From: Acanthosepion pharaonis
Lineage: Eukaryota; Mollusca; Cephalopoda; Sepiida; Sepiidae
Assembly (NCBI GenBank): GCA_903632075.3
Contig: CAHIKZ030000834.1
Coordinates: 354,501 to 418,500, forward strand
DNA length: 64,000 bases
Direction of reading: 5' to 3'
The notes under the pieces are model-generated. The model saw only the letters and a list, made by a program, of their open reading frames with translations, was not told the origin of the DNA and made no database searches. This document shows, in pieces, positions 45,639 to 57,884 of the stretch. The position numbers were made by a program, and so were the translations under genes. How positions within the stretch are numbered: position 1 is the stretch's first letter; each line of letters starts with the position of its first letter.

Positions 45639-45760
45639 TTAACAATGATAATAATAACGGAATGTACAATAAATATTTATTGGTCTAGTATTGTATTGAG
45701 GCCTGTTTTAAATTAATGTTTTGAACGTTGCAATTTTATTCTTCGTTCTTTTACATTTGG

Positions 45761-45819
<59 letters not shown>

Positions 45820-45903
45820 GTGTACAGCTTATATTTTATATCATAAAGAAACAATTTTGCGGATAGGAGGTGAGATGATCTAAGAGTCGTAGAGTATACC
45901 AAA

Positions 45904-45943
<40 letters not shown>

Positions 45944-46743
45944 GCAATAACTGGATCTTGATACAATTTGAGATACCTTAGGAGTAGAACATCTTAAAGG
46001 CTGGTCATACGAAAATATTAAAGCTGCCAGTTAAAGATGTTTTTTGATAAATAAATAATAAATAGAAAAATTTAAAATAACATCTTTCGGTCCACATATA
46101 TTTCTTCTTAGTGTTTACCTATGTATGGGAAAATTGCGCCCTGAAGATGACAATTTGAAATTGTCGAAAGTACTTGGTATATGTCTTTCATCTGACAACT
46201 ACTCGAATATAAGTATTTTATTATTCAAGAAATTGATAATAAGTTAATGTCTCATTAAGTTTTATTGGCGAAGTGATTTCGCCATTAATAACGTTGCTAT
46301 TTAATTCTTTGTATAAATTGTTTCTTCGTGTATATATATGTATATATAAGTAAGGTTTTGAGGCGAATCAAATATACAATGTAAATGTATAAGAAAATTT
46401 ACAAAACTTGGCACAAAACTTTTGGCATGTGTCACTAATGAGTCGGTGTCATATTACAAGAGATTTTACAAGTTTTTTTTGTTTTTCTAAATAACAGAAC
46501 GAATTACTGTTTGCTAACTATATAAAAAATTTAAAAATCATTGAAATTAGAAAAGGTCCTTTAATATATATAATCACAACTATGGTATAAATTAATTAAA
46601 TCAAACTTAGTCTAAAATTAACGAAAAATGCGAAGGAACAGCAGTCAATTGTTGAAACCTCCTGACGAGTGGATTTATAAAATCTCATTTGCAAAATTCT
46701 AGATTCGAGGTGCTGAATATAACAACAATCAGCTAAGTGACAC

Positions 46744-46745
<2 letters not shown>
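45639..46745. other. No gene; microsatellites and a hammerhead-like hairpin
   Basis: (TA)n at 45,764-45,815 and (AAT)n at 45,903-45,941. At 46,141-46,165, plus reads CTGAAGA T GACAATTT g AAATTGTC GAAAG, a perfect 8 bp stem between hammerhead-like core words, but I find no matching helix I or cleavage site. Confidence 0.6.

Positions 46746-46824
<79 letters not shown>
46746..46824. repeat. (TA)n microsatellite
   Basis: Nearly 40 TA units. Confidence 0.97.
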
Positions 46825-46826
<2 letters not shown>

Positions 46827-46924
46827 TGTGTGTTTGTGTTTGCGTATTTGTTTGATGAATACCTACGGACGATAATAGGTATGCCCCCATTCCCAAAAAT
46901 ACAGTAGTGAATACTGTATGTGTT

Positions 46925-47165
46925 GGTCGGCAGGCCTGCAGTTGGAGATTCGTCTTCAGCTTTGCTGGTTAAACTCTCTGCCTCCGGGCAGACAGCATCC
47001 CCAGATAGGGCTATGCTGAAGAGCAGAGGCTCGTCTCGGGAAATACCTACCCGACCCCGTTTTATACAGGGTCTACGGGGAACTTTTAGCTGAGCTGACG
47101 AGCTCGTGAACCCCACATTAAATTCGGCCTTGTGTCACATCTGACTGCGTGGGACAGTTGGTAGA
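46925..47165 (+). mobile_element. SINE-like repeat, family B
   Basis: Contains GGTTAAACTCTCTGCC, then ggcagacagcatcc, a GC-rich middle, and tail GGCCTTGTGTCACATCTGAC. Same order as the minus-strand insertion at 42.5 kb. It is GC-rich in an AT-rich neighbourhood and directly follows a (TA)n array. Confidence 0.75.
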
Positions 47166-47246
47166 TACCGTCTGCGGTCTATAGTTTGAGATTCATTGTG
47201 GAATTCACTTGATATATATGTATTGCGTATATGTTTTCCTTAAGAC

Positions 47247-47540
47247 ATGTCTCATTAAATAGTTTAGACAAGTTTTGTCTACTTATTATTAATAGGGTCC
47301 TCTCCTATTTACAGATGAGTTTCTTAGTATACTTATTAAAGGAAAAAAGAAAATTATTATGTTGGTGTATATCCATTATATTTCCGAGTATTTTTGAAAG
47401 TAGTTGGAATAAAATGAATATGCATCAACATGGTAACTTTTTTTCTTCCTTTAATAAGGATACTAAGAAACTTTTCCGTAAATATGAGAGGATCCTAGTA
47501 AAAGTAGACAAAACTTGTCTAAATTATTTAACGAGACATA
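47247..47540. mobile_element. Fold-back (MITE-like) element, ~104 bp arms
   Basis: The left arm 47,247-47,350 (atgtctcattaaatagttta, gacaagttttgtctac, gtttcttagtat) is the near reverse complement of 47,437-47,540. The spacer is about 86 bp. No transposase is present. The right arm abuts a (TA)n(TG)n(TA)n array. Confidence 0.85.
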
Positions 47541-47542
47541 GC

Positions 47543-48031
<489 letters not shown>

Positions 48032-48384
48032 CATATAAATATATATTTGCGCACATATATATTTAACTCAACGATAGACCCAACATACATTTTCACAAAA
48101 TTGAATAAACAAAAATTTAAAATTTAAGATAATTTCATTTATTACCGTATAATTTCAGAAAAATTCGATAAAATTTTATGATCATTTGATTTTTAAGGGC
48201 TTAAAATTAATTTCTTTTTGTTTTCAATTTTATGACTTTATTTCTCAGCCGAGGTTAGAGTTTGCTCAGACTGAGATGATGGGTTATTATTCCGTTATCT
48301 TCTCTAAGTCACGCACAATTAATTCCATAAAAAATAAATATTACAGCTTATGTTCCATAATAGTTTTTACAAGGTACTGTTATA

Positions 48385-48700
48385 ATGGACACCACCGGCT
48401 TGACCGTTTTCACTTTGAGAAATATTCCAAGTTCCTCTCGATTTTCGTCCTTTCACACTGCTTGATGAATCCTTATGCCTGTATACACCGATCTTTTGTG
48501 GATATCTACGCTGATGATACAACGGTATAGGGGTGCACCTCCAAAATTCTAGATGCCTGGCAGCTGATCTCTCCTTTTGACCGAGCTTTAACAGCTCAGT
48601 GGGGGGAAGGGAAACGGAAACTAGCTGGCCATATTTTATTGAGTGAACATTTTTAGTAAAAAAAAAAAGATATGTTAAATCAATGGATCCTTGTACGTGT
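48385..48700 (+). repeat. Dispersed repeat D, copy 1
   Basis: Shared with 51,645-51,850: cggcttgaccgttttcactt, gagaaatattcc, ttttgtggatatct, gatgatacaacggtatag and ctccaaaattcta. The two copies are about 70 percent alike by eye and in the same orientation. Class unknown. Confidence 0.65.
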
Positions 48701-48949
48701 TTGTTTTTTATAGAAATAATGTTATCTTTTGAAGAGGTTCATCCTTTGTTTTGTTGTCTAGGAAATGGTTTTTAATTCCTTCTAAAATCTACTTCAACGC
48801 TATACTTCTAACGTCTCTGCCCAAACACTGAAATCTTATTCGCTAATTAGATCTTGACCTCTTCAATACTAGAATTAGCTCTCTGACTTTCCTGTTATCC
48901 TGCCCTTTCTTACGCTAATGTAACTCTACACAGTAACCCTTACGCCTTA

Positions 48950-49030
48950 TATTGGGTGTCCTTTGGGCCATATATTGGGTGACCCTTGGGCCATGTATTG
49001 GGTGACCCTTGAGCCATGTATTGGGGGAAC
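48950..49030 (+). repeat. 23 bp tandem repeat, 3.5 copies
   Basis: Unit TATTGGGTGACCCTTGGGCC plus atg, starting near 48,950, 48,973, 48,996 and 49,019. Confidence 0.9.
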
Positions 49031-49915
49031 ATTAGTAAAAAAAAAAAATTAATTCATTTAAGACATGAAGAGGTTGATATTATAGAGGTCGAGGAAGTAT
49101 CCACTCGGGAACCTGTCCAAAAAAGTAGTGATTCTCGAAAAGAACCTCTCTTAGTTGCCCTTCTTTTTTCAACCATCGGAATACGTACTAGGGAGTAAAA
49201 AGTTCGATACTCACTAGGCGCGCTATACTTGTGGCCTTGTGCCAAAACTAAGCTAAGCTTAGTAAATACAAACGACAAATACATAAAATCATATACTCTG
49301 GTTTCCCGGAAACGGCTGATCTTCACAAGTTCAGTTAAAGTTTGGAGCGTTAAAATGCAATTACGTTCGGTGAAGATCCCCGAAATTTATACTTCGTTAC
49401 AGATTTTGTTCATCAGCTGAAGTCAATTTTGCCATAAGGTTAACTTCAAGCTAAATTTTTCTCTGCCACAAGAAATTGCCATCATAGGTTTACTCAACTT
49501 ACTTCAGGAAATTACAAGTGTCCAATCACTGAACCTTACAAAGAAAGTAATAACCAAAATCTGTTCTCTTAAGGAGCGTTAGTCTTTGAGAATAGAAGTT
49601 GAATGTCTCCCTTCTTTTTAAAATAGATATATTTCTAGCCAGGAATGATGTTCCCGTAGATGCCAGAAGCCAGTGTCTTATTTGCGTCATTGCGTTTTAC
49701 GCTGAACTCGATTAAATGAATTAATTAAAATGTTATACAATATTTAAATTGTGTGTATTTATTGAATGGTTGATCGTTTTAATAGTGAAATATTCGATTT
49801 TATAATATGCGTTATTTGAGGAAATTTGTTCTGTGACCATTATTCAGTCATTCGGCGTCCTGTGGTCCCATTTTCTTCTCATCCTCGTCTACCATCTTTC
49901 CATCTACCTTTCTTT
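49031..49915. other. No gene recognised
   Basis: Mixed AT-rich sequence; short frames here lack motifs. Confidence 0.5.
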
Positions 49916-49919
49916 CCCC

Positions 49920-49928
49920 CCTCTACCT

Positions 49929-49964
<36 letters not shown>

Positions 49965-49990
49965 TCATTCTTTCTTTCTTTTCTTTTCTT
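49920..49990. repeat. (TTTC)n microsatellite
   Basis: TTTC tetranucleotides. Confidence 0.95.
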
Positions 49991-50039
49991 TTATTCCTAG
50001 ACTAGTTTGCATATGAATGGTTGAAAAGGAAAAAAAGCA

Positions 50040-50805
50040 GGTTAATTCAATAGGGAAAGGAGGAAGAAGATTTACAAAATGTGGAGGAAAAATATCAAAA
50101 AGAAAAAGAAGAAAATGGAGGAGGAGAGGAAATGTAGGTAGCTAAAGGCATATGCAGGGTAATTTGTAAAATAAAAATGAAAAATAGGAGGAAAAAATCA
50201 AAAGTGAAAATAAAATAAATAATAATAATAAAAGAATTAGGTTTATTCTAGGTTTAAAAGGAGGGACAAGAAGAAGAAGACGACGACGGAGGAGATGAAA
50301 AGAAAGAAGAAGAAGAAGAAAACGACGACGGAGGAGATGAAAAGAAAGAAATAATAATAATAAGACGACGACGGAGGAGATGAAAAGAAAGAAGAAGAAA
50401 ACGACGGCGGAGGAGATGAAAAGAAGAAGAAGAAGAAGAAGAAGAAGAAGAAGAAGAAGAAGAAGAAGAAGAAGATGAAAAGAAGGAGGTCGAAGGGGAG
50501 AAGAAGAAGAAGAAGAAGAAGATGATGATGAAAAGGAGGAGGACGAAAGGAAGAAGAAGAAGAAGAAGAAGAAGAAGACGGAGAAGATGAAAAGAAGGAG
50601 GACGAAGGGGAGATGAAGAAGAAGAACATGTAGGTAGCTCACAGCACATACAGGTTTATTTATAGAATAAAAATAAAAAATGGAATGGAAAAACTAAAAA
50701 TTAAGGCGAAAACAAGGAGATTTTAAACGAGGAGAAAAAGAATAAAAATTAAAAGTGGAAAAGAGAAAATTACAAGGAGGAGAATAATAATAATACTACT
50801 ACTAC

Positions 50806-50844
<39 letters not shown>

Positions 50845-50880
50845 GAAGAAGAAGAAGAAGAAGAAAAGATGTAGCCAGCA
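50040..50880. repeat. Purine-rich (GAA)n/(GAC)n minisatellite
   Basis: The unit gacgacgacggaggagatga plus aaagaaagaagaag is repeated at 50,275, 50,325, 50,365 and 50,400, then decays to GAA and AAT runs. Flanking phrases gtaggtagct and gcaggg/acaggtttattt recur at 50,135 and 50,630, so the whole block may be duplicated. Frames across it are homopolymeric translations. Confidence 0.9.
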
Positions 50881-50953
50881 AAGACCATATCCTTCGGGTA
50901 TTTGTAAAATCTTTACAATTCACGCACTTTTTTATCATTTGGTGTTGAATATA

Positions 50954-50984
<31 letters not shown>

Positions 50985-51640
50985 GGCATCCTGTTAAAAT
51001 ATAATTTTTTCGACCGCTGTACGCAGAGACACAAACCTACATACATAAGGATTCAACAACAGAGTCTACAACAAACAGTTCAGGATATTCCAAAGCTAAA
51101 AAGTGTTTCAACAAACAAATAAAAATTCTTTCCATTTTATTCATATTTCGAAAATTAATTTTCTACAATCAAATCTAAAAAGGAAAAAAAATCAAGAAAA
51201 ATCAATAATGTTTTACTCTGTAAGGATTGGGAAAATAATTTACTAAAAAAATAATTTTTCATTCTTAAGGTAATGTTCAAAAACTCTTCAATTTAAAAAT
51301 GATCATTTGGTCAAAAAGTTTTGTCGTTATGGTGTCGTGTTAAGGATTGCCTCCACAAGTCAGGTTCTATGTTGTCAAATAAAGATAAAAAAAAAAAAAA
51401 ACGCCACTTGATTAGATTGCATATGTAGTGCATAAACTTGAATGCACAAACTGTAAAGTTAGTTACATCTGGTTGAGAGTGTAAGGATAAAGAAGGCGAT
51501 TATCTCCCTTTGGTTAAGATGGATTCACGAAGGTCAGTGACGTCATTTCGTCGGTTGACGAATACATTGCTATATAGACCACTAAGAAGATAGACGTCAT
51601 AAACCCGCAAAAGTAGATTGAGCACAGAAAACCAAATAGG
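50881..51640. other. No gene recognised
   Basis: Contains an ATT microsatellite at 50,955-50,983; otherwise AT-rich. Confidence 0.5.
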
Positions 51641-51860
51641 GGACATTATCGGCCTGACCGTTTTCACTTCGAGAAATATTGCAAATAAGGTCCTTTTCGT
51701 CCGTTCATACAATTTTGACATATTCATAAGCCGAAGAGATTACACCAATGTTTTGTGGATATCTAAGCTGCTTCTACGACGGTATATAGGGGAATCTCCA
51801 AAATTCTATAAGACAAGAAAGAGCCCGGCATCTGATCACTCCTCTGATGTAACTCTAACC
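51641..51860 (+). repeat. Dispersed repeat D, copy 2
   Basis: Counterpart of 48.39 kb: ggcctgaccgttttcacttc, gagaaatattgc, ttttgtggatatctaagctg, acgacggtatataggggaat, ctccaaaattctataag. Confidence 0.65.
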
Positions 51861-52216
51861 CAGCCCACTGTACATGCGTGCGTGCTATTTAACCTGTTGA
51901 CCTCCACAGGTCAGTACACTTGGCACATCTTTTCTCAAATGCCTTTCAACTTTCTAAATGAAATCGTACATATACATATTATGTGATAATGTCGGTTAAT
52001 CACAATAAAACATGCAGTTCGGAACGTCACAAATTATACTAACGTTGCTTAACAAGTGAAATGCACGTTATACCAGACTGACCAATGGAAATCAAACAAC
52101 ACAAAAATAAAAATACCAGAATTTATTTCTTCTTCATTTCTTCATATCACATTCTCTACAAAGCGTTAATAAAAGTGAAACATGTTAGATTGATAAACGA
52201 TTCCTGCTTGCTCCTT

Positions 52217-52219
<3 letters not shown>

Positions 52220-52256
<37 letters not shown>
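52220..52256. repeat. (TA)n microsatellite
   Basis: Left flank of the hammerhead-like module at 52.3 kb; a second (TA)n follows at 52,378-52,437. Confidence 0.95.
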
Positions 52257-52258
<2 letters not shown>

Positions 52259-52296
52259 TTTTTTATAAAAAAAATTATAACATAAATACGTTACAA

Positions 52297-52353
52297 AATC
52301 ACTACAAAAATAGCCATTTTGTTTCAACACCCTCGGTGTCTTATCAAGTGATC
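52297..52353 (-). ncRNA. Hammerhead-like ribozyme, sister of variant 2, core decayed
   Basis: Minus strand: GATCAC, degenerate core TTGATAA (C3 to U and G8 to A), helix II GACACC gag GGTGTT (all paired, one G-U), GAAA, helix III CAAAA tggctat TTTTG closing on A15.1-U16.1, triplet GUA, then GTGATT. Helix I GATCAC with GTGATT gives six pairs. Helix III and the GTAGTG cleavage region match the 45.58 kb copy; helix II differs in sequence yet pairs better. The two core changes should abolish cleavage. Confidence 0.6.
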
Positions 52354-52364
52354 TATATACATAC

Positions 52365-52377
<13 letters not shown>

Positions 52378-52437
<60 letters not shown>
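52378..52437. repeat. (TA)n microsatellite
   Basis: Preceded by TACA repeats (52,357-52,380). Confidence 0.96.
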
Positions 52438-52440
<3 letters not shown>

Positions 52441-52738
52441 AATGTGTGTCAAATTTGTCACTTAACTGATTGATGTTATCTTCATCATCCTAACTCCAGA
52501 GTTTTGTAGACGAATCGGTCCGTCACCTCTTCGGGGGTTATCAGCAATTAACTACTTATATATTTCTTTTTTTTTTCTTTTTATACACATTTAGCACTGG
52601 TGTAAATTTTCTGTATTCTCTGTATTTGTGTGCACGCTTCTCCGCACGCTCACGTGCGCCCATCTGCACGGATGGGCGACGTTATTCTCGAGGCAATCGC
52701 ATGTCTAGCCACACTGATGAATTGTGATACAATTGGAT

Positions 52739-52741
<3 letters not shown>

Positions 52742-52780
<39 letters not shown>
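52742..52780. repeat. (TA)n microsatellite
   Basis: Directly upstream of the family-A SINE. Confidence 0.95.
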
Positions 52781-52782
<2 letters not shown>

Positions 52783-52794
52783 GACTAATATATT

Positions 52795-53140
52795 TGAATC
52801 CGTTACATTCACTTACGTGCTAATACCCTTGATAAACGTATTAATCTTCTTCTCCCTCCAGCTATGGGTAAATAGCAGGACTGACTGGCTTCTATAGCCT
52901 TGGATGGCAACTGGTCTAGGAGAAGGACAACTCTGAATTCAAAACCTGCCGAGGGTCGTTTTGCGACCTTGTGGCACGTAGTGCACCAGGTCTCTGTATT
53001 CGGCCCTTCAAAAAAGGGGGTTTGTTCTGCACAAAGCTATCACCACTATAATCAAATCATATGTGCTGATGTCTGGCTTTTCATAGTTCTGAGCTGCTTG
53101 ATCCTCATGCGTCAAATACGGCGGGAGACTCCACCACACA
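52795..53140 (+). mobile_element. SINE-like repeat, family A
   Basis: Core GAATCCGTTACATTCACTTA followed by cgtgctaatacccttg, then ctatgggtaaatagcagga, atagccttggatggcaactg, gtctaggagaaggacaactc, tgtattcggcccttcaaaaa and tgcgtcaaatacggcgggag. The copy at 63.3 kb is nearly collinear over 340 bp. The 5' head is missing here; (TA)n adjoins the core. Confidence 0.8.
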
Positions 53141-53147
53141 CAGACAG

Positions 53148-53178
<31 letters not shown>

Positions 53179-53220
53179 CGTCAAATACGGCGGGAGACAC
53201 CACCACACACAGACAGACAG

Positions 53221-53306
<86 letters not shown>
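53100..53306. repeat. Duplicated SINE end with (CA)n, then (TA)n
   Basis: atgcgtcaaatacggcggga plus cagacagacac(AC)n occurs twice, 70 bp apart (53,108 and 53,176), then (TA)n at 53,250-53,304. Confidence 0.93.
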
Positions 53307-53307
<1 letters not shown>

Positions 53308-54860
53308 ACATCAACCGGACCATAGCATTGATAAGGTTAGATGCGTCCTTTTAGTGTCTTCATTTAAATGCCCACAAGAACAACGAAATCTGCGTTTCAA
53401 TTCATTTTAAAAATAAATTTACACATTCTCAGATTAAACAGGAATTTAGGCATACTCAAAAAAAAAAAAAAAGAAAAAAGAAAAGCTTTCTACAAAGCCT
53501 CTACAATCGTAATCGTGGCAAACAACTATCCACAAAACTATCAAATGTCTTTGGTAATATTAACACATGTGAATATAGGTACCTCCACAGATTCGTGATA
53601 GCTACGGTTTAAAATGATTTTTTAAAAATGGAAAATCATTTTGAAGTTTTTGATTTTAGTTTTCATTTCAAGCTAATAGAGTAAATATAATATTTCAGCA
53701 ATACTTTGTTGTATTTCAAAATTAATTAAAAATTACTGGATGGAATTAAGACGCGGAAAATACAACAACTGATTTCAGCAGCAATTTTAGGCATCGTCCA
53801 CTGAAATTCTCTTCATTAAAAATCTTCCAAAAATAAAATATCCTTTTTGGAAATTTTACTTGAGGAATATTAGCTGATTTGAAACAAATATTACAGAAAT
53901 GTATGTTTTAACACGGCGTTTGCTGTGTATTTAATGTATTGACGTATTGACAGCTTGAATGACAAATGAGCGTTTATCTATTTTTTTTTCTACAGTGGAT
54001 ATATCTGTAAAAAATAATTGAAGTACTCAGTAATTATAAAAATTTAGGAAAATCTAATCTAATGTTTTATTGAATTTTAGCTACATTAGCTTTAAATTTA
54101 CTATAGTTATCTCCCTTATTTTTTGATAACGTCGTATATGTACGTCCGTATCTACAAAAATCGATACGATTATACAGATATAAAAAATTCAAGCTTCCCG
54201 ATTAGTAAATACAGTTCTACTTAATAAAAAAAAAAATTAAAACTTTATAAACTATTCTAATTAAAATTCTTGTAAAAATTCATTATTCATCAAAAACAAT
54301 AATTTTCTCAAGGCAATTAATGTTTTTGCCCTTATCTTATTCATAATAATGATTAAAAACCTTTTGAATTAAATGAAGTCTTAGTTTTATTGCATTATTT
54401 TATTTTATTATTCAGAACAGATTTTCGGTAACTTGAGGTCCAGTTTTACAAATAGAAATTAATTATTGAATTTCTCCAAGCAGATCTGCTTTTAACTAAA
54501 ATAAGCATTAAGCGATACATCATTGAATTTTCATAAATTAAAAATAAATTAAATAAAATTAAATTGATTTCCAAATCAATGTTTTCATCGTAAAAAAGAC
54601 TCTAATACTTGCTATAATAATTTATATTTCTCTCACTGAAGCAAGAAAAACAAGTTTTTTAAGCAAAATTTCGAAAATTCTAAAAAGGATTTAAAATACG
54701 ATTGAGTAATCAAAAATGATTTGGTCTTTCCTTTTAATAATAACATAAAGATTTTGGCGATAAAGCTTTGTTTTTATCAAGTTTGGTGTATTTTTTTCAT
54801 CATGGTAAGCTTTTTTTCAGCGAATTAGTTGAGGTACTTAATCTCTTTCTCTCGCTCTCT
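53307..54860. other. No gene recognised
   Basis: Very AT-rich, with A-runs at 53,459-53,472 and 54,227. No repeat family or credible frame recognised. Confidence 0.55.
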
Positions 54861-54869
54861 CTCTCTCTC

Positions 54870-54913
<44 letters not shown>

Positions 54914-54971
54914 AATAGTCTTAATGTTTGCTATATTTATGGGATAAAGTGCTTAATATCAGAGATAGAGC

Positions 54972-55035
<64 letters not shown>
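54861..55035. repeat. (TA)n arrays and the leader of the hammerhead element
   Basis: (CT)n then (TA)n at 54,848-54,906, then a ~50 bp leader (tatttatgggataaagtgct, taatatcagagatagagc) and a second (TA)n at 54,976-55,034. The leader recurs at 55,362-55,400 on plus and 55,150-55,185 on minus, so it belongs to the hammerhead-bearing repeat. Confidence 0.8.
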
Positions 55036-55037
<2 letters not shown>

Positions 55038-55038
55038 G

Positions 55039-55138
55039 TTGGATTGAGGTGAGTTTATGATCCTCAGTTTCACGCTATTTTGCGATCGTCAGAGTTTGTC
55101 TGCGTGAAACCCAGGGTCACAAACTCACATCAATCCAA
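55039..55138 (-). ncRNA. Hammerhead-like module, variant 3, copy 1
   Basis: Minus strand core: CTGACGA (55,092-55,086), helix II U CGC aaaata GCG U, GAAA (55,071-55,068). The outer arms ttggattgatgtgagttt and aaactcacctcaatccaa pair over about 18 bp. The expected cleavage triplet reads AUC and the proximal helix I does not pair well, so this copy is probably decayed. Confidence 0.55.
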
Positions 55139-55243
55139 CCAAATATGTTAGCTCTATCACTGATATTGAGCGCTTTCTAATAAGTACCATGCACATATAA
55201 TATATAAAGAATATATATAAAAATTGCATATATATGTATTTAT

Positions 55244-55347
<104 letters not shown>

Positions 55348-55412
55348 TCTTAAGGTGTGTTATATTTATGGGATAAAGTGCTCAATATCAGAGATAGAGA
55401 GTGTGTAAATAT

Positions 55413-55498
55413 AAAAGTGAACATTGAAGTGGCCTGACGATTGCGTCTAGCATGAAACAGACTGTCGCCTCTAAGTGTTGACTTCAATGTTCACTTTT
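55413..55498 (+). ncRNA. Hammerhead-like ribozyme, variant 3, copy 2
   Basis: Plus strand: outer arm AAAAGTGAACATTGAAGT (55,413-55,430), GGC, core CTGACGA (55,434-55,440), helix II U UGC gtcta GCA U, GAAA (55,454-55,457), helix III CA gac TG closing on A15.1-U16.1, triplet GUC (ending 55,466), then GCC and the outer arm ACTTCAATGTTCACTTTT (55,481-55,498). Helix I has a 3 bp proximal part, an asymmetric internal loop and an 18 bp perfect distal part. All conserved core bases are present, but the 10.1-11.1 pair is U-U instead of the usual G-C. Cleavage would be between 55,466 and 55,467. Confidence 0.7.
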
Positions 55499-55518
55499 TA
55501 TATATATATATATATATA

Positions 55519-55600
55519 GATACACCTAGTGAGCCAGACAAACCTACCTAGGTTTCACCTAAACGGATCGTCAGGGAAAGTTTGGCCAACTAGGTGTATC
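55519..55600 (-). ncRNA. Hammerhead-like module, variant 3, copy 3
   Basis: Minus strand: outer arms GATACACCTAGT and ACTAGGTGTATC pair perfectly (12 bp). Core CTGACGA (55,574-55,568), helix II U CC gttta GG U, GAAA (55,556-55,553) and a GUC triplet are present; the proximal helix I does not pair cleanly. Confidence 0.55.
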
Positions 55601-55824
55601 TAGGTCTGCTCTACGGTTGTATTGAGCTCTTTTGTTAGTTAGTTATTACTCGTATCGGGGTTTTTTCTTTGGGCTTCAGACCTGCATCTGTGCGATATTT
55701 TGTCGGCAGAAGTTCATGTTTGTAGCTCTTTCTTTTTTTTTAAAACCTTTTTTTTCCTCGAGATTGATTTGATTAGCAAATCAAAAATTCGAGGGTTTTT
55801 CAAAACGAGTCTAGTTATCTATAT

Positions 55825-55827
<3 letters not shown>

Positions 55828-55890
<63 letters not shown>
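55828..55890. repeat. (TA)n microsatellite
   Basis: About 30 TA units. Confidence 0.96.
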
Positions 55891-55891
<1 letters not shown>

Positions 55892-55900
55892 TGGATTCAT

Positions 55901-55985
55901 ACTTTTCCCAGCAGTATTAGCACGTAAGAGAATTTAATGAACGCGAGTGTAATCCGAACGCCGCTCTCCGAGTCTGCAATTCGTG
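55901..55985 (-). mobile_element. SINE core fragment
   Basis: On minus: GGAGAGCGGCGTTCGGATTA (B-box-like), then cgttcattaaattctcttac, gtgctaatactgctggg, the shared SINE core, abutting (TA)n. Confidence 0.65.
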
Positions 55986-56129
55986 CCTCCATATGTATAC
56001 ATTCTGACTATCAAACTCAGGTTCCAATTTCACAATAGTCTTCTTTGGGAAATGTCTGAAATATATACGTGTGTATGTGTTTGGAACAGATGATTTCTCA
56101 AAAGTAGAGAAATTTAAAAAAGGAATTTA

Positions 56130-57000
56130 AAGTAAGCACCCACTCTTAAGAAAAAGCACATCTTTTTCGGAAAGAATTGAAAACAAACACCTCTTCTGAA
56201 ATAAGCTTCCTATATCGCCAAAGAATTGAAAATAAGTACCTCCTCTGGAATAAGCCTGCCAAAGAATTTAACATAAGCGGACCATCTCAAATAAGCTCCC
56301 TGTTACCCCAAATAACTGAAAATAAGCCTTCCACTATTTAATAAGCGCACTTCTTCCCTAAGAAATTGGAAATAAGTTCCTGTTCCAGAATAAGTGCATA
56401 TTTCCCCAAGGAACTGAAGATAAGCGAGCCCTATAGAATGAGTGTTTCCTTTCCCTAAGGAATTTAAGCGCCTGATCTTATTCAAAATAAGCGCCCTATA
56501 TTCCTAAGGAATTTAATAAAAGCGCCCATTCTGGAATTAGCGGGTGCTTTCGAATAAGCGCCCTCTTTCCCCCAAAAATTGAATATAATTAACCCTCTTG
56601 TATTAGCGACTTCTTTCCTCAAGAAACGCACCCCCCATAATGAGCGCCGCCTTTCACCAAAGACTATAAAATAAAAGCCTACCTCTAGAATAAGTTCGAC
56701 TTTTCTCCAAGGAATTTAAGCTTCCTCTCCTTAATAATCGCCATTTTCCACAAGGAATTTAAAATAGGTGCCCTTCTTTAAATAGGCTAGCCCTTCCCAC
56801 CAAGAAAATTGAAAATAAGCGTTTTTTCTAGAACAAATGCCCACCCTCGAACAAGCGCCACCTTTCCCCAAGTGGGAGCTTATTCAAAAGGAATAAGCAC
56901 CCATTTTCTAAATGAAATCTAAAATACCCCCCTCTTTGTACTGAATATAAAATAAGTATCCCCTGAAATAAGCGGCTTAATGTCGACCTCACAAGATGAT
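56130..57000. repeat. Diverged minisatellite, AATAAGCGCCC family, part 1
   Basis: Recurring words aataagcgcc, tttcccaaggaattt and aaaataagc at 30-60 bp steps. On minus the array reads as KFLGERGRLFERG-like peptides in several frames, broken throughout; this is translation of the repeat, not a protein family. Confidence 0.85.
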
Positions 57001-57159
57001 TTGTGTTCGACAAAAGATGTGAACAGCCAAAATGAGGGGTCAAAGGCGAAGGTTTATATTTTAACCAAACATCAGTTTTCATTAAAATGATGTGCGAAAA
57101 CGGAAAAAAGATTTGCTGGATGAAATGGTCTGGTAATTTTTAGTGAAGCCGCTGGTAGG

Positions 57160-57480
57160 TAAGTTGATCGTCGGTCGGTCGGTTGGTTGGTTGGTCGGGC
57201 TTCGAGGTCAGGTAAAAGTGTGGTCGGACTAGACGTGTCGATGACATGAAGTTGAGGTGTGGTCGTGTCGACGGTCGGATAGGACGTGTCAACGACGGGA
57301 AGATGGTGTGCGGTCGGACTGGTCGTGTCAATGGTCGGACTGTACGTGCCGGCGGTCAGACTTGACGTGTCGACGACGAGAAGTCGAATAGAGGCTAGAA
57401 TGTTCGTGTCGACGACAGGAAGTTGGTCAATAAGGCAGGCAGGAACGTATCGATGGCGATAAGCTGGTCAGTGTCCGCGC
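57160..57480 (+). repeat. GTGTCGACGACGG minisatellite
   Basis: A (GGTC/GGTT)n start at 57,170-57,200 is followed by about eight degenerate copies of gacgtgtcgacgacgggaag plus ttggtgtggtcgg, alternating long and short units. CpG-rich compared with its surroundings. Confidence 0.85.
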
Positions 57481-57779
57481 AGGAACGTAATAGATAAGCG
57501 GGAGCTGAAATGGTTGCCACCTGGCCGTATACTTCAACGATTTGGATGAATCGTCGGAGACATTCCAACGCAAAGATTGAAAACCTGTCTACGGACCGAG
57601 AAGCTCGTTTTATGTCGGAAAATGGGCTAAATGTATATTAATAACGTTTGTTTATCTACTCCCTGTCTATTGGGAGTAAAAAACGTTAAATATAAAAATA
57701 CGCCTAATGCCGTTCAACTGCTGATTTACACTCCCATATCAGATATACTTAACGGTATGTTCCTAACTCAAAATATATC
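57481..57779. other. No gene recognised
   Basis: Unique-looking sequence between two repeat blocks. Confidence 0.5.
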
Positions 57780-57827
57780 AGGATTGAATCGGCAGTTAAT
57801 TGATAATTAACAGCAGATTCAATTCCG
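57780..57827. repeat. Palindrome, ~22 bp arms
   Basis: GGATTGAATC ... GTTAATT gata AATTAAC-type centre ... GATTCAATTCC: the two halves are near reverse complements. Confidence 0.8.
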
Positions 57828-57884
57828 GGAGTAGAAGGATTGCGAAGGTTAAAGTCGTCCTGTTCAACTGTGGCATTCCTTCTG

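Noticed and set aside
50142..50649. Three overlapping minus frames of 128-166 codons rich in S, L, F
   Set aside because: Antisense translation of GAA/GAC repeats.
51530..51550. TGACGTCA palindrome as a CRE promoter element
   Set aside because: Single 8-mer with no promoter or gene context.
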